Shown here: piece after piece, positions 37,129-48,697 of the stretch | Numbering within the stretch: position 1 is the stretch's first letter | Layout: each line of letters starts with the position of its first letter | Source: Blastochloris viridis | Lineage (GTDB): Bacteria; Pseudomonadota; Alphaproteobacteria; Rhizobiales; Xanthobacteraceae | DNA: 64,000 nt | Reading direction: 5' to 3' | Assembly: GCF_001402875.1 (NCBI RefSeq) | Contig: NZ_CP012946.1 | Location: forward strand, 2,396,001 to 2,460,000 | Position numbers and translations under genes: made by a program | Notes under the pieces: generated by a model | Databases searched by the model: none | What the model was told of the DNA's origin: nothing | Seen by the model: only the letters and a program-made list of their open reading frames with translations

Positions 37129-38046
37129 TCAGTTCAGCCGGGTCGCCCGGCCATTCTCGACGCCGCCCGCGGTCGGCGGCAGCACCTCGGCGCCGGCGGC
37201 GGCCTGACTGCCGTCGGCATGGGCGACATCGGAATGGGCGCCGTCGGCATGGGCGCCGTGCTTGGCTTCCAGCCGGTGGTAGAGCTTGAAGCCGTAGGGC
37301 AGCATGGCGAGATAGCCGAGCGTCACCACGATCAGCACCTCCCACGGGAAGCTGACCAGCAGCGCCACGATCAGCACCAGCGCGACCAGCAGCGGCAGCA
37401 CCCATTCCCGCGGGACCTTGGCGGTTGCCTTCTTGCCGGACAGCGTCGGCACCTGCGACACCATCAAGATGCCGACCGCCACGGTGAGCACCATCGCCAG
37501 CGTGTGGACCACGATGCCGTGCGGCAGGCCGAGGAAGGCGAAATACATCGGCAGCATCACCACGATGGCGCCGGCCGGGGCCGGCACGCCGATGAAGAAG
37601 TCGCCCTGCCACGCCGGCCGGTTGGGATCCTCCAGCATGACGTTGAAGCGCGCAAGGCGCAGCGCCGCGGCGATGGCGAACAGCAGGCCGGCGATCCAGC
37701 CGACGTTCTTGAGGTCGTGCAGCCCCCAGAAATAGAGGATCAGCGCCGGCGCCACGCCGAAATTGACGAAGTCGGCCAGGCTGTCGAGCTCGGCGCCGAA
37801 CCGCGAGGTGCCCTTGAGCCAGCGGGCGAGCCGGCCGTCGACCCCGTCGAGCACCGCTGCTGCGACGATGGCGCCGGTCGCCCACTCGAAGCGGCCGTCG
37901 GCCGCCATGCGAATGGCGGTGAGCCCCAGCCCAACCGTGAACAGCGTCACCAGATTGGGCGCGAGCAGGCGAAGCGGAATGCGGCGAAGGCGGTCGAGCG
38001 GCGCCTGCCGGCGTTTGGAATCGAACGAACGAAAGAAGCGCGGCAT
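37129..38046 (-). CDS. pssA: CDP-diacylglycerol-serine O-phosphatidyltransferase
   Basis: A 305-residue polytopic membrane enzyme of the CDP-alcohol phosphotransferase family. The signature DG-x2-AR-x8-G-x3-D-x3-D is perfect (D70, G71, A74, R75, G84, D88, D92). It makes phosphatidylserine, the precursor that Psd decarboxylates. The C-terminal tail holds a short His/Ala/Asp repeat (HGAHADGAHSDVAHADG) not needed for catalysis and of possible metal-binding character. Unusually, psd is not adjacent but lies 2.7 kb away on the other strand. Confidence 0.94.
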   Translation of the reverse strand: MPRFFRSFDSKRRQAPLDRLRRIPLRLLAPNLVTLFTVGLGLTAIRMAADGRFEWATGAIVAAAVLDGVDGRLARWLKGTSRFGAELDSLADFVNFGVAPALILYFWGLHDLKNVGWIAGLLFAIAAALRLARFNVMLEDPNRPAWQGDFFIGVPAPAGAIVVMLPMYFAFLGLPHGIVVHTLAMVLTVAVGILMVSQVPTLSGKKATAKVPREWVLPLLVALVLIVALLVSFPWEVLIVVTLGYLAMLPYGFKLYHRLEAKHGAHADGAHSDVAHADGSQAAAGAEVLPPTAGGVENGRATRLN

Positions 38047-38167
38047 GGCCGGACCATAGGCCGGCCCCTTCGCGAACGCCAGACGCCCGACCCCCGATTG
38101 CGCCCTGCGCGCCAGCCGGGACAGCGCTGCGGCAACGGCGTATTGCCCCGCGGCGGCGCGGGCTCTA

Positions 38168-38185
38168 TATCGTCATTTGACGATA
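38168..38185. promoter_or_regulatory. Operator for the ArsR-family regulator
   Basis: A perfect dyad, TATCGTCATTTGACGATA (8-bp arms around TT), 46 bp before the arsR-like start. Size and position fit ArsR/SmtB-type autoregulation. It also sits in the divergent region with pssA. Confidence 0.6.
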
Positions 38186-38231
38186 AAGGCGCCGGCAGCG
38201 CCCCTCAAAGGACCTTGCTCCCAAGTCGGCC

Positions 38232-38599
38232 ATGCTGAAGCACGACGATTGCCGCCGCGCCGACCAGTTGCGCGCGCTCGCCCATCCGACTCGACTGGCG
38301 ATCCTGCGGGCGCTGGCCAAGCGCGGCACCTGCCTGTGCGGCGAGTTGGTCGAGTTGACGCCGCTGGCACAATCGACGGTGTCGCAGCACCTCAAGGTGC
38401 TGAAGGAAGCCGGGCTGGTGCGGGGCCGAATCGACGGGCCGCGCTCCTGCTACGGCCTCGACCCCGACGCCATCGCCGATCTCGCCGCCGCCCTCGCCGA
38501 TCTGTTCGCCGAACTCGGCGCTGCGGACGGCCCGCTCTCCCTCCCCGCCGCGGCCACCGCCGCAAACCAGCCGGACCCGGGACCGGCGCTGACGGATTG

Positions 38600-38600
<1 letters not shown>
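38232..38600 (+). CDS. ArsR/SmtB-family metalloregulator
   Basis: A 122-residue winged-helix repressor: [20 protein letters not shown], the recognition helix region [18 protein letters not shown] and the wing [16 protein letters not shown] motif (C34, C36) lies just before the recognition helix, where ArsR proteins carry their alpha-3 metal/arsenite site; C7 and C73 could add ligands. The C terminus is an alanine/proline-rich tail. Its stop overlaps the start of the ABC exporter gene by one base, so it probably controls that exporter in response to a thiophilic metal or metalloid. Confidence 0.9.
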
Positions 38601-40549
<1,949 letters not shown>

Positions 40550-40753
40550 CCTGCGGCGTCGCGGGCGTTCGCGGCGATCCGGTCGCCGCCGTCGCCGAAT
40601 CCCGCTAGAAGGTGCGCAACGAAAGGGGCGTTCGGTCATTTCATGATCGTCCGGCCCTCCGGATGCCTCGATCCGCTGCGAAGCCTCTTGCGGTGCTTTG
40701 ACGGATCGCGAACAAGACGCACCATGGTCACATTGCCGGAGCCCGCCTCGCTC

Positions 40754-41464
40754 ATGTCCGTCGTCGCCTCGCTGCGCAAATCCATCCCCGGCATCAATCG
40801 CGAAGGTATTCCGTTCGTCGCGGTGTTCGGTATCGTCACGCTCGGTCTGTTCTGGATGTCGACCAGCCTGGGCTGGATCGGCTTCGGCCTCACCATCTGG
40901 TGCTTTGCCTTCTTCCGCGACCCCAAGCGGGTGACGCCAGTGCGCGAGGGCCTGCTGGTGGCGCCGGCCGACGGCGTGGTGCAGCGCATCGTCAATGCGG
41001 TGCCGCCGCGCGAGCTCGACATCGGCGACGCACCGCGCACCCGCGTCGCCATCTTCATGAACGTGTTCAACTGCCACGTGAACCGAGCGCCGATCTCAGG
41101 GCGCATCGAGCGTGTCGCCTACAAACCCGGCGCCTTCCTCAACGCCGACCTCGACAAGGCCAGCGAGGACAACGAGCGCAACGGCATCGTGGTCAAGACC
41201 CCGAGCGGCGCCATCATCGGCGTGGTGCAGATCGCCGGGCTGGTGGCGCGACGCATCGTGTGCTGGGTCAAGGAAGGCGAGCAGATCGGCACCGGCGAGC
41301 GCTTCGGCATGATCCGGTTCGGCTCGCGCGTCGACGTCTACCTGCCGCCGGGCGCCCGCGTGCTGATCGGCGAGGGCCAGACCACCACGGCCGGCGAGAC
41401 CCCGATCGCCGACCTCACCGTCCAGCCTGGCCTGGTCCGCGACACCACCTTCCGGGTGAGCTGA
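40754..41464 (+). CDS. psd: Phosphatidylserine decarboxylase
   Basis: A 236-residue proenzyme of the short bacterial Psd type, forming phosphatidylethanolamine. The self-cleavage site is RFGSR near the end: cleavage between G190 and S191 would give the pyruvoyl alpha chain. Other motifs are [24 protein letters not shown] and [11 protein letters not shown] membrane hairpin is at about 15-50. The ATG at 40754 gives the family-typical N terminus; ATGs at 40724 and 40643 are alternatives. It follows the ABC exporter by about 200 bp. Confidence 0.93.
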   Translation: MSVVASLRKSIPGINREGIPFVAVFGIVTLGLFWMSTSLGWIGFGLTIWCFAFFRDPKRVTPVREGLLVAPADGVVQRIVNAVPPRELDIGDAPRTRVAIFMNVFNCHVNRAPISGRIERVAYKPGAFLNADLDKASEDNERNGIVVKTPSGAIIGVVQIAGLVARRIVCWVKEGEQIGTGERFGMIRFGSRVDVYLPPGARVLIGEGQTTTAGETPIADLTVQPGLVRDTTFRVS

Positions 41465-41620
41465 CGCCGGCGCGCGGCTCTCTACCGACGTTCGCAATGG
41501 CCGGGCATCGTCCCGGCCATTGTCATTTGGCCCGCTCGCACCGGCGCCGGCCACGCCGCTTTGACCCAAAGGGCGCGGCCTGATCGGCCGGATTTCGTAT
41601 CAGTTGGCCACCGGAACAAT

Positions 41621-41825
41621 CGACCCGCCGAACATGAAACCGCCGGTGGTTCCGGGCGAAGCGAAGCTGAGACTCCGAACCCATGATCCGCGACGTTTCC
41701 GGCAACGGCAGCGCGAGCGATGCCGCGCAACTAGGGGCAATGCGGACGACGGCGAGCCTCGCGGATCATGGGTCCGATCGCGCGGCTTCGCCGCTTGTCC
41801 GGGACGACGGCGCGTTCAGGCTGCC
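41621..41825 (+). repeat. Long palindromic intergenic repeat, copy 2
   Basis: Same family and orientation as 10660-10850: ATGAAACCGCCGG, TTCCGGGCGAAGCGAAGC, then the arms ACCCATGATCCGCG (41679-41692) and CGCGGATCATGGGT (41760-41773). It ends near 41825, without the distal module present in copy 1. It lies between psd and the chemoreceptor gene. Confidence 0.7.
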
Positions 41826-41928
41826 TAAGAGGCAGCCAAATTGCGATGAAATAACCGGCAGCCATCTCCACTGTCGAAACCCGTCCCCGACTGGCCGAAT
41901 TCCTCGCGCTCTGAGCAAATCGTTAGGA

Positions 41929-41943
41929 TTAACCATCGCTTAA
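41929..41943 (+). promoter_or_regulatory. CtrA-binding site upstream of the chemoreceptor gene
   Basis: TTAACCATCGCTTAA is an exact match to the full CtrA consensus TTAA-N7-TTAA. It is 130 bp before the chemoreceptor start, in a locally AT-richer segment. CtrA is the cell-cycle regulator that activates motility and chemotaxis genes in many alphaproteobacteria. Confidence 0.7.
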
Positions 41944-42073
41944 CCATCGCGATACACATTCCCGTTACGTCCGGTCGGCTAGCCTCAGCGACGATTGTCG
42001 CCTTCGTCACGGACCGGGCCGGTACCTTGCGGCTCTCCGGCGACGGCGCACGCCGCGAGGGACACGACAGGTC

Positions 42074-44080
42074 ATGAAACTCAATCTGAAGATCGGGCAG
42101 AAGCTCAGCGTCAGCGCCGGGCTCGGCATCGTGCTGGTGCTGGCGCTGGTGGCGTTGTCGCGGTTCGCGACCGACTCGATCCACCACGCCGCGGTGTCGC
42201 TCACCGGCAACACCGCCATGTTCGAGGCGGCGCTGCGGGCGCAGATGGACTGGCGCGACGCCCGCATCGCCTTCCGCGACGCCCGGCTGGCGACCACGCC
42301 CGAGGCGCTCGACCGCGCCATCAAAGCCGGCGACGACACCGGCAAGGCCCTCACCGGCCGGTTCGAGGTCATCGCCGCGCAGACCTCGAACGACGCCGAC
42401 AAGGCCAAGGCCACCAAGGCGCGCGACCTCGCCGCCTCCTACGCCTTGTACCTGAACGAGGCGCTGCAGGCCGAAGGCCGCCGCCAGCAGGCCCGCCAGC
42501 GCCTGGTCGAACTCGGCGCGAACTGGGACGAAACCATCGCCAAGCTGCGCGCGGCGGTTCAGGAGCGCTCGGCCGACCTTCTGGTGCTGGTCGAGCGGCT
42601 GGACGGCCACGCCTCCGAGGCGCGCGCGGCGATCTGGGCGTTCCACGCCAGCGAGGACGTCCAGCAGAAGGCCAAGGTGGCGCGGGTGGTGGCGGACTCC
42701 TCGCCGATCCTGAAGGAACTCGGCGACAGCGTGTCGAACGCCTCCGCCCTCATCACCAAGCTTGCCGGCCTCGTCACCCGCTTTCCCACCGCCATGAGCA
42801 GCGCCATGGACGCGGTGGCGGCGCGCAACTCCGCCAATGGCAGCGCCGAGCCGGTGCGGGCGGAGCTTGGCAAGCTGCTCGCCGAGTTCACCGACACCGC
42901 CAACCGCCAGAATGTCGCCCTGACCGACGGCGTCGAGACCGCCATCGCCAAAGCCGAGACCAGCGGCCTCACCCTCGGCGCCCTCGCCGTTGCGGCGATG
43001 CTCGGCGCGGCAGTGTTCGGCTTCGTCGGCGTCGGCAATCCGGTTCGCCGCATCGCCGCCGTGCTCGAACGGCTGGCGAACGGCGACAAGACCGTCGACA
43101 TCCCCTTCACCCGGCGCGGCGACGAGGTCGGCGACACCGCCCGTGCCGCCCAGGTGTTCAAGGACAATCTGGTGCGGATGGACCTGCTCGACGCCGAGCG
43201 CCTGGAAGCCGAAGCCCGCGCCGAGGCCGAGAAGAAGCAGGCGATGCACGAGCTCGCCACCTCGTTCGAGAGCGCGGTCGGCGGCATCATCGGCGCGGTG
43301 TCGAGCGCGGCGACCCAGTTGCAGGGCGCAGCGCAGACCATGTCGGCGGCCGCCGATGAGACCAACCACCAGTCGAGCGCGGTCGCGGCGGCGTCGGAGG
43401 AAGCCACCTCCAACGTCCAGACCGTGGCCTCGGCGGCCGAGGAGCTGTCGGCGTCGGTGTCGGAGATCGGCCGGCGGGTCAACGAATCCGCCCGCATCGC
43501 CGCCGAGGCGGCCAAGGACGCCGACGCCACCGCCGGCAAGGTCGCCCGGCTGTCGCAGGCGGCGCAGAAGATCGGCGACATCGTCGGGCTGATTTCGACC
43601 ATCGCCGGCCAGACCAACCTGCTCGCCCTCAACGCCACCATCGAGGCGGCACGGGCGGGCGACGCCGGCCGCGGCTTTGCGGTGGTGGCCTCGGAGGTCA
43701 AGTCGCTGGCCGACCAGACCGCCAAGGCGACCGCGGAAATCTCGGCGCAGATCGAGGAGATCCAGTCCTCGACCGCGGAATCGGCCACCGCCATCGGCCA
43801 GATCACCGAGATCATCCGCCAGATGAACGAGATCGCCACCACCATCGCTTCCGCGGTGGAGCAGCAGGGTGCCGCGACGACCGAAATTGCCCGCAACGTC
43901 CAGCAGGCGTCGAGCGGCACCGCCGAGGTGTCGAGCAACATCGTCGGGGTGACGCGGGCGGCGTCGGAATCGTCGGCGGCCTCCACCCAGGTGCTGGCGT
44001 CGGCGGGCGAGCTGGCGATGCAGTCCGGCGTGCTCAAGGCCGAGGTCACCAAGTTCCTCGCCATGGTGCGGGCGGCCTGA
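42074..44080 (+). CDS. Methyl-accepting chemotaxis protein
   Basis: A 668-residue chemoreceptor. Transmembrane helix 1 (about 11-29) and helix 2 (about 297-320) flank a helical periplasmic sensor with [20 protein letters not shown] domain ([19 protein letters not shown]) and the cytoplasmic signalling hairpin follow; its tip reads [27 protein letters not shown], with the highly conserved [17 protein letters not shown]. The ligand is unknown. A perfect CtrA site lies upstream. No C-terminal CheR-tether pentapeptide is seen. No other chemotaxis gene is nearby, so it is an orphan receptor. Confidence 0.95.
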   Translation: MKLNLKIGQKLSVSAGLGIVLVLALVALSRFATDSIHHAAVSLTGNTAMFEAALRAQMDWRDARIAFRDARLATTPEALDRAIKAGDDTGKALTGRFEVIAAQTSNDADKAKATKARDLAASYALYLNEALQAEGRRQQARQRLVELGANWDETIAKLRAAVQERSADLLVLVERLDGHASEARAAIWAFHASEDVQQKAKVARVVADSSPILKELGDSVSNASALITKLAGLVTRFPTAMSSAMDAVAARNSANGSAEPVRAELGKLLAEFTDTANRQNVALTDGVETAIAKAETSGLTLGALAVAAMLGAAVFGFVGVGNPVRRIAAVLERLANGDKTVDIPFTRRGDEVGDTARAAQVFKDNLVRMDLLDAERLEAEARAEAEKKQAMHELATSFESAVGGIIGAVSSAATQLQGAAQTMSAAADETNHQSSAVAAASEEATSNVQTVASAAEELSASVSEIGRRVNESARIAAEAAKDADATAGKVARLSQAAQKIGDIVGLISTIAGQTNLLALNATIEAARAGDAGRGFAVVASEVKSLADQTAKATAEISAQIEEIQSSTAESATAIGQITEIIRQMNEIATTIASAVEQQGAATTEIARNVQQASSGTAEVSSNIVGVTRAASESSAASTQVLASAGELAMQSGVLKAEVTKFLAMVRAA

Positions 44081-44084
44081 TCCG

Positions 44085-44115
44085 GTTTCCCGATGATCAC
44101 GCCGTGATCGGAAAC
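44085..44115 (+). repeat. Stem-loop downstream of chemoreceptor gene
   Basis: GTTTCC-(CGAT)-GATCAC pairs with GTGATCGGAAAC around GCC, 4 bp after the chemoreceptor stop. The same text pattern, followed by AACAACnTnGCCGA, recurs after the EF-hand gene at 55786-55818, so it is a dispersed element that may act as a terminator. Confidence 0.5.
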
Positions 44116-44183
44116 AACCTCGCCGAACCATCCATGGCCGGGCCTTGGCCCGGCCATGCCGCCGGCCCCGGCGTCCTCAGCCG

Positions 44184-45233
44184 CTACGCCATCAGCCGGA
44201 ACGGAATGCCGGAGATCAGCGCCTCGACATAACGCGGCTTCTGGTAATAGCCGTTGAGCGAGACGCGGTGGAGACCGGTCGGCCGCTCGAGCGGGCCCAG
44301 CGGCAGCACGCCGGGCTGGGTGGTCACCGCCACCGCGAAGCCGGCACTGGCGGTCGCGGCGATTTCGCGGTCGCCGACCGCGCTGGACCAGCCATAGGGA
44401 TAGGAGAACGACCGCGGCCGGCGGCCGACCATCGCCTCGACCGCGCGCGTCGAGTCCGCGATCTCCTCCTCTAGGCGCGCCGCGGTGACGCGCTTCAGAT
44501 TGACGTGCGTCACGGTATGGGCGCCGAAATGCACCAGCGGGTCGGCGGCAAGCGCGCGCAGCTCGTCCTCCGCCATCACCAGATCCGCAACGATGGCGTC
44601 GGCATCAATGCCGTGGGCGGCGGCGGCCCGGTCGAGGCGCCGCACCGCCTCGTCCTCGTCGATCGACTGGACCAAGCGCGCCAACCGCTCGAACGCGGCA
44701 AACCTCTCGGCCACGGTGGCGGTGGTCACCACCTCGGCGCCGGCGCCGAAATCGAACCGGAACGACCGGCCGTTGCCGGCCAGCGCGGCGGCGGTCTCCC
44801 ACCAGATGGTGCGGATGCGGGCGGTGAAGCCGGAGGTGACGAAGATGGTGTAGGGCACGCCGAATTTCCGGAACACCGGCGCGGCGAACTCGGCATTGTT
44901 GCGGTAGCCGTCATCGAGCGTGAAGGCGACGAACTTGCGCGTCTCGGCGGGATCGGCCAGCAGCGCCGGCAGGTCGTGGAGATGAACCGCCGTCAGGCCA
45001 TGCGTCAGCGCCACGCCGATCGCCTGTTCGAGAAACGCCGGCGTCACCGCGAGAATGGCGTTGGGGTCGAACCTGGACGGCGTTTCCGGCCGCACGTGGT
45101 GGAGCGTGAACACCACGCCCCGGCCGGCCGCCGCCGGCATCAGCCGGCCGAGGCGGGACAGCGCAACCGCCTCGAGCCCGACGCGGATGATCTGGTATTT
45201 CAGGACGCGTTTGGCCGATTGAAGAGCACTCAT
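44184..45233 (-). CDS. Polysaccharide deacetylase family protein
   Basis: A 349-residue NodB-homology protein. The metal-binding motif is AFTLDDGYRNNAEF (DD pair), the His motif is VHFGAHTVTHVNL (H-x3-H), and the third motif is RSFSYPYGWSS. Such enzymes de-N-acetylate sugar polymers or related amides. No signal peptide is evident. Its ATG overlaps the stop of the ATP-grasp gene by 4 bp, so the two proteins are probably made together and act in one pathway. Confidence 0.88.
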   Translation of the reverse strand: MSALQSAKRVLKYQIIRVGLEAVALSRLGRLMPAAAGRGVVFTLHHVRPETPSRFDPNAILAVTPAFLEQAIGVALTHGLTAVHLHDLPALLADPAETRKFVAFTLDDGYRNNAEFAAPVFRKFGVPYTIFVTSGFTARIRTIWWETAAALAGNGRSFRFDFGAGAEVVTTATVAERFAAFERLARLVQSIDEDEAVRRLDRAAAAHGIDADAIVADLVMAEDELRALAADPLVHFGAHTVTHVNLKRVTAARLEEEIADSTRAVEAMVGRRPRSFSYPYGWSSAVGDREIAATASAGFAVAVTTQPGVLPLGPLERPTGLHRVSLNGYYQKPRYVEALISGIPFRLMA

Positions 45234-46486
45234 CGCGACGACACGTCCGGAACCGGGCTTTTCTTGAACCATGTTGAAAGGCGCGGGAGCACCCGCCGGG
45301 CCAGCACCCGCCACGCCGTCACCGGCACGTCGAACAGCGCCGGCACCGGATCGCGGACGGCGAAGGTCGCCTCCGCGCGCACCCTGGCGAGCGACGCGAC
45401 ATAGTCGGCGACCCGCAGCCGGCCGCTCGCGATGGTCTGGAACGCCGCGACGACGTCGCGCACCAGAAACACCCAGGCGGTGCCCGGCCGCGCCACCGCC
45501 GCCGCCGCCTCGCGGCCGTTGGCCGCCGCCCACAGCATCGCGCCGAGGTCGACACCGGCCGCAGCGGCGAGGCCGAACCATGACCACGGCCGCGGATTGA
45601 CGTCGAGCAGCTTGAGCGAGCCGTCGCGACGGTCGCGCTTGAACTCGACCTCGACCAGCCCGCTGAAGCGGACCGAGCCGAGCACGCCGCGAGCGGCAGC
45701 GACCACCTGCGGCTCCTCGACCACCTCCACCAGCGTGCTGGTGAAGCCGAATTCCACCGGATACTGGCGGGCGCGGCGGGCGGTGAACTCGGCGACCGGC
45801 TCGCCGTCGCGCCACAGCGCGGCGTAGGAGAACTGGCTCTCCCCGCCACCCGGAATCATCTCCTGGACCACGACGTTGTCGCCGCCGATCTCGCCGGCCG
45901 CCGTCGCATAGGCGGCCAGAAACGCCGCCCGGTCGTCGGCGCGCACCACCTTGGCCGCCACGAACGCGCCACCAACGCCGCCCATATGCGGCTTCAGCAC
46001 CACCGGAAACGTCAGCTCCAGCGCCTCCGCATGGCCAAGCGAGGCAATCTCATAGGTCTGCGGAATGGCAAGGCCGAGCTCGCGGGCGCGGCGATAGAGG
46101 AAGGGCTTGTCGCACACCCATTTCAGCGCGTCCCACGATGGCAGCATGATCCGGTAGGCCGCCGACAGCTCCGGCAGCGCCCGCGACACCAGCCGAACCT
46201 CGGCGTCGCCGCCGGCAACCAGCAGCGCGCCCGCCAAGCCTTCGCGCCGGGCCAGCTCCAGCAGAGCGTCAACCGCCCGCTCGCTGGCGGCGCCGGGCCA
46301 GCGGAAGCGGCGCCGGACGAAGCGCGACCATCCCGGCAGCGGCGAGTCGTTGCTGACGTAAAACACCGGCACGCCGCGGCTGCCAAGGCTGCGGGCGAGC
46401 GCCAAGGTGCCGTGGGCGCCGCCCAAGATGACGACGCCCGGACATGTGTCGGAACAACTGCCGTGCTCAGGCCGCAGCAAGACCAT
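45230..46486 (-). CDS. ATP-grasp domain protein
   Basis: A 418-residue protein. The first 110 residues form a nucleotide-type N domain (GVVILGGAHGTLALARSLGSRGVPVFYVSN). The ATP-grasp core follows: DKPFLYRRARELGLAIPQTYE, FPVVLKPHMGGVGG, VVQEMIPGGGESQFSY and the Mg-binding LVEVEFKRDRRDGSLKLLDVNPRPW. The reaction type is carboxylate-amine or carboxylate-thiol ligation, substrate unknown. The start at 46486 is preceded by GGAG; an ATG at 46552 is possible. Coupled to the deacetylase downstream, it suggests modification of a sugar or small peptide, perhaps at the cell surface. Confidence 0.85.
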   Translation of the reverse strand: MVLLRPEHGSCSDTCPGVVILGGAHGTLALARSLGSRGVPVFYVSNDSPLPGWSRFVRRRFRWPGAASERAVDALLELARREGLAGALLVAGGDAEVRLVSRALPELSAAYRIMLPSWDALKWVCDKPFLYRRARELGLAIPQTYEIASLGHAEALELTFPVVLKPHMGGVGGAFVAAKVVRADDRAAFLAAYATAAGEIGGDNVVVQEMIPGGGESQFSYAALWRDGEPVAEFTARRARQYPVEFGFTSTLVEVVEEPQVVAAARGVLGSVRFSGLVEVEFKRDRRDGSLKLLDVNPRPWSWFGLAAAAGVDLGAMLWAAANGREAAAAVARPGTAWVFLVRDVVAAFQTIASGRLRVADYVASLARVRAEATFAVRDPVPALFDVPVTAWRVLARRVLPRLSTWFKKSPVPDVSSR

Positions 46487-46710
46487 GCTCTCCGGACCGG
46501 CCGAGGCGACACAGCGCTGTCGAGGTGCCGAGCGCTCCCGTCTGCACAACATGGCGTAGATTCGTGAAGAATCCAGCCGGGCGTCGAGGCCCCGGCATTG
46601 CTCCGGTGCAATCTGGCCTGCAATCCGGCGCGCAGCTCTCTGCCGCAAAACCGCTATCGACGTTTGCGGAGACGCTCGAAACCGAGAGCGCACCGGCCGC
46701 CGGCACGGCG

Positions 46711-46742
46711 CAGCAAAAAGGCCGGGCGTGAGCCCGGCCTTT
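46711..46742 (-). terminator. Rho-independent terminator of rplM-rpsI
   Basis: On the minus strand, AAAGGCCGGGC pairs with GCCCGGCCTTT around TCAC, and the RNA continues into a T5 run (46719-46715). It begins 27 bp after the rpsI stop: a classic intrinsic terminator. Confidence 0.9.
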
Positions 46743-46768
46743 GAACGTCGGTGCGGGTTGGCCGCAGA

Positions 46769-47248
46769 TCAGCGCTTCGAGAACTGGAAGCTGCGGCGGG
46801 CTTTCGCGCGGCCGTACTTCTTGCGCTCGACCACGCGGGAGTCGCGGGTCAGGAAGCCGCCCTTCTTCAGCACGGCGCGCAGCTCCGGCTCGAAGTAGGT
46901 CAGCGCCTTGGAGATGCCGTGGCGCAGCGCGCCGGCCTGGCCGGACAGGCCGCCGCCGGAGACGGTGCACATCACGTCGTACTGGTCGGCACGGCTGGCG
47001 ACCTGGAAGGGCTGCTGGATCATCATCCGCAGCACCGGGCGCGCGAAGTAGACATCGAGCACGCGGTCGTTGACGACGATCTTGCCGGAGCCGGGCTTGA
47101 TCCAAACGCGGGCGACCGCGTTCTTGCGCTTGCCGGTGGCATAGGCGCGGCCCTGGGCATCGACCTTCTTCTCGTAGCGCGGCGCCTCAGCGGCGACGCT
47201 GCCCTTCACGCCCTGGAGGTCTTCGAGGGACTGCAGAACCTCGGCCAT
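46769..47248 (-). CDS. rpsI: Small-subunit ribosomal protein S9
   Basis: A 159-residue S9 protein with a short N-terminal extension ahead of the conserved [21 protein letters not shown]. Further motifs are [21 protein letters not shown] and the C-terminal [16 protein letters not shown] whose tail reaches the P-site tRNA. The start is 2 bp after the rplM stop, the universal rplM-rpsI operon. Confidence 0.97.
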   Translation of the reverse strand: MAEVLQSLEDLQGVKGSVAAEAPRYEKKVDAQGRAYATGKRKNAVARVWIKPGSGKIVVNDRVLDVYFARPVLRMMIQQPFQVASRADQYDVMCTVSGGGLSGQAGALRHGISKALTYFEPELRAVLKKGGFLTRDSRVVERKKYGRAKARRSFQFSKR

Positions 47249-47250
47249 CG

Positions 47251-47715
47251 TCAGGCGCTCCTCACGTTCTTGCGGTTCATGGCGGCAATATCCAGCTTCA
47301 CCGGCTGCTGGGCCTCGTGCGGGTGGCTCGGGCCCTTGTAGACGCGCAGGTTGCCCATCAGCTTGCGGCCGAGCGGGCCGCGCGCGAGCATGCGCTCGAC
47401 CGCCTTTTCCAGGATGCGCTCCGGGAACTTGCCGGCAATGATCGACTTGGCCGAGCGTTCCTTGATGCCGCCGGGATAACCGGTGTGGTGGTAGTAGACC
47501 TTCTGGTCGAGCTTGCGACCGGTGAACACCACCTTCTCGGCATTGACGACGATGATGTTGTCGCCGCAGTCCATGTGCGGGGTGTAGGTCGGCAGATGCT
47601 TGCCCTTGAGGTGCATCGCGATGATGGTGGCGAGCCGGCCGACAACGAGCCCGGCGGCGTCGATCACCACCCACTTCTTGTCGATATCGGCGGCCTTGGC
47701 CGAATAGGTTTTCAT
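47251..47715 (-). CDS. rplM: Large-subunit ribosomal protein L13
   Basis: A 154-residue L13 protein: [55 protein letters not shown] and [20 protein letters not shown] are all standard. First gene of the rplM-rpsI operon, with a good promoter 65-93 bp upstream of the start. Confidence 0.97.
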   Translation of the reverse strand: MKTYSAKAADIDKKWVVIDAAGLVVGRLATIIAMHLKGKHLPTYTPHMDCGDNIIVVNAEKVVFTGRKLDQKVYYHHTGYPGGIKERSAKSIIAGKFPERILEKAVERMLARGPLGRKLMGNLRVYKGPSHPHEAQQPVKLDIAAMNRKNVRSA

Positions 47716-47779
47716 GGCAAGTCCCGAGTTGAAAACGGGCGCGGGGCCGCCGGCAGAGCGCGGGCCGCGACTAGGCCGC

Positions 47780-47808
47780 CTTGTAGAGGAGCCAAGCGCG
47801 GCGGTCAA
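47780..47808 (-). promoter_or_regulatory. rplM: Promoter of rplM-rpsI
   Basis: Read on the minus strand: TTGACC (47808-47803), a 17-bp spacer, then TACAAG (47785-47780), matching a housekeeping sigma promoter. It gives a leader of about 60 nt before the rplM start. Confidence 0.7.
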
Positions 47809-47884
47809 CGCTTCAATGCGGCAAATTTCCGTTTGAAAATAATGACTTGCGAAATAGGTACTTAGATACCCGCGAATAAGGTGC

Positions 47885-48343
47885 TCATTTCGCCGGCGGT
47901 ATCGAATAGGTCGCGGTGGCGTGGGCGACCAGCTCATCGCGCCCGTCCGAGCGGATGCCGATGTCGCCGACGGCGAGGCGCTTGCCGATCTTGATCAGCC
48001 GGCATTCGGCGATGAGGTCGCGGCGGGTCGGCCGCCGCAGGAAGTTGATGTTGAAATTGATGGTGACCGCCAGCGACACCGGGCCGATCGCGGCCAGCAG
48101 CGCGACATAGATCGCGGTATCGGCCAGCAGCATCATCGACGGGCCGGACAGCGTGTCGCCCGGCCGCAGATGCTTGTCGGCGTGCCTGAGCCGGACCTTG
48201 GCGTAGCCGTAGCCGCTGTCTTCGAGCAGGATGTCGCCGCCGCGCTCGAACGCCTGAGGAAACTCCAGTTCCAGGAAGGCCTGGAGTTCCGCCGTCGTCA
48301 TCCGGGCGGGCTCGTCGATCTCGGTGACTCCGAGCGCTTGCAT
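47885..48343 (-). CDS. PaaI-type hotdog-fold thioesterase
   Basis: A 152-residue single-domain hotdog protein: [28 protein letters not shown] is the catalytic-helix pattern and [37 protein letters not shown] the following strands. Family members hydrolyse acyl- or aryl-CoA. The ATG at 48343 precedes [11 protein letters not shown]; an internal ATG at 48301 is possible. A truncated paralogue of its 5' end lies nearby at 48577-48672. Confidence 0.85.
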   Translation of the reverse strand: MQALGVTEIDEPARMTTAELQAFLELEFPQAFERGGDILLEDSGYGYAKVRLRHADKHLRPGDTLSGPSMMLLADTAIYVALLAAIGPVSLAVTINFNINFLRRPTRRDLIAECRLIKIGKRLAVGDIGIRSDGRDELVAHATATYSIPPAK

Positions 48344-48449
48344 CGTCGTTCCTCCGGCCCGGACTCGTGCCACGCCACGGGTTCTGCTTAAAATCACGGT
48401 TTGGACGCCGGGCACAAGGGCCGGCGGCGTGCTTCAAGGATCCCCTGCC

Positions 48450-48580
48450 ATGGCCGATGTCGAACGCTCCGCCCCGCCCGCACCGCCGCTCAGCCGCACC
48501 CGCGACGGCGCGATCGAGGTCCTCACGCTGTCGCGGCCAGCGAGCCGCAACAGCCTGTCGGAGGCGATGCTGGCGGCGCT
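48450..48580 (+). pseudogene. 5' fragment of an enoyl-CoA hydratase gene
   Basis: Begins with an ATG at 48450 and reads MADVERSAPPAPPLS, then 27 consecutive residues identical to the intact hydratase at 50653 (from RDGAIEVLT to AMLAAL). Homology stops at about 48578, where the sequence switches abruptly into a reversed thioesterase fragment. No reading frame continues as a hydratase, so this is a truncated copy. Confidence 0.8.
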
Positions 48581-48672
48581 CGAACGCCTGGGGAAATTCC
48601 GAGGTCCAGGAAGGCATGGAACTCGGTGGTGGTCATGCGGGGCGCCTCTGAGGTGCCATCCGGCTCTGCCAC
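48577..48672 (-). pseudogene. 5' fragment of a PaaI-type thioesterase gene
   Basis: On the minus strand a GTG at 48672, preceded by GGGAGG, opens MAEPDGTSEAPRMTTTEF then HAFLDLGI, homologous to [16 protein letters not shown] of the intact thioesterase. A one-base insertion shifts frame just before the [12 protein letters not shown] part, and homology ends at 48577 where the hydratase fragment begins. DNA identity to 48241-48306 is about four in five by eye. Confidence 0.75.
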
Positions 48673-48697
48673 GGTTCATCCTCCCTGCCCCGTGGGA

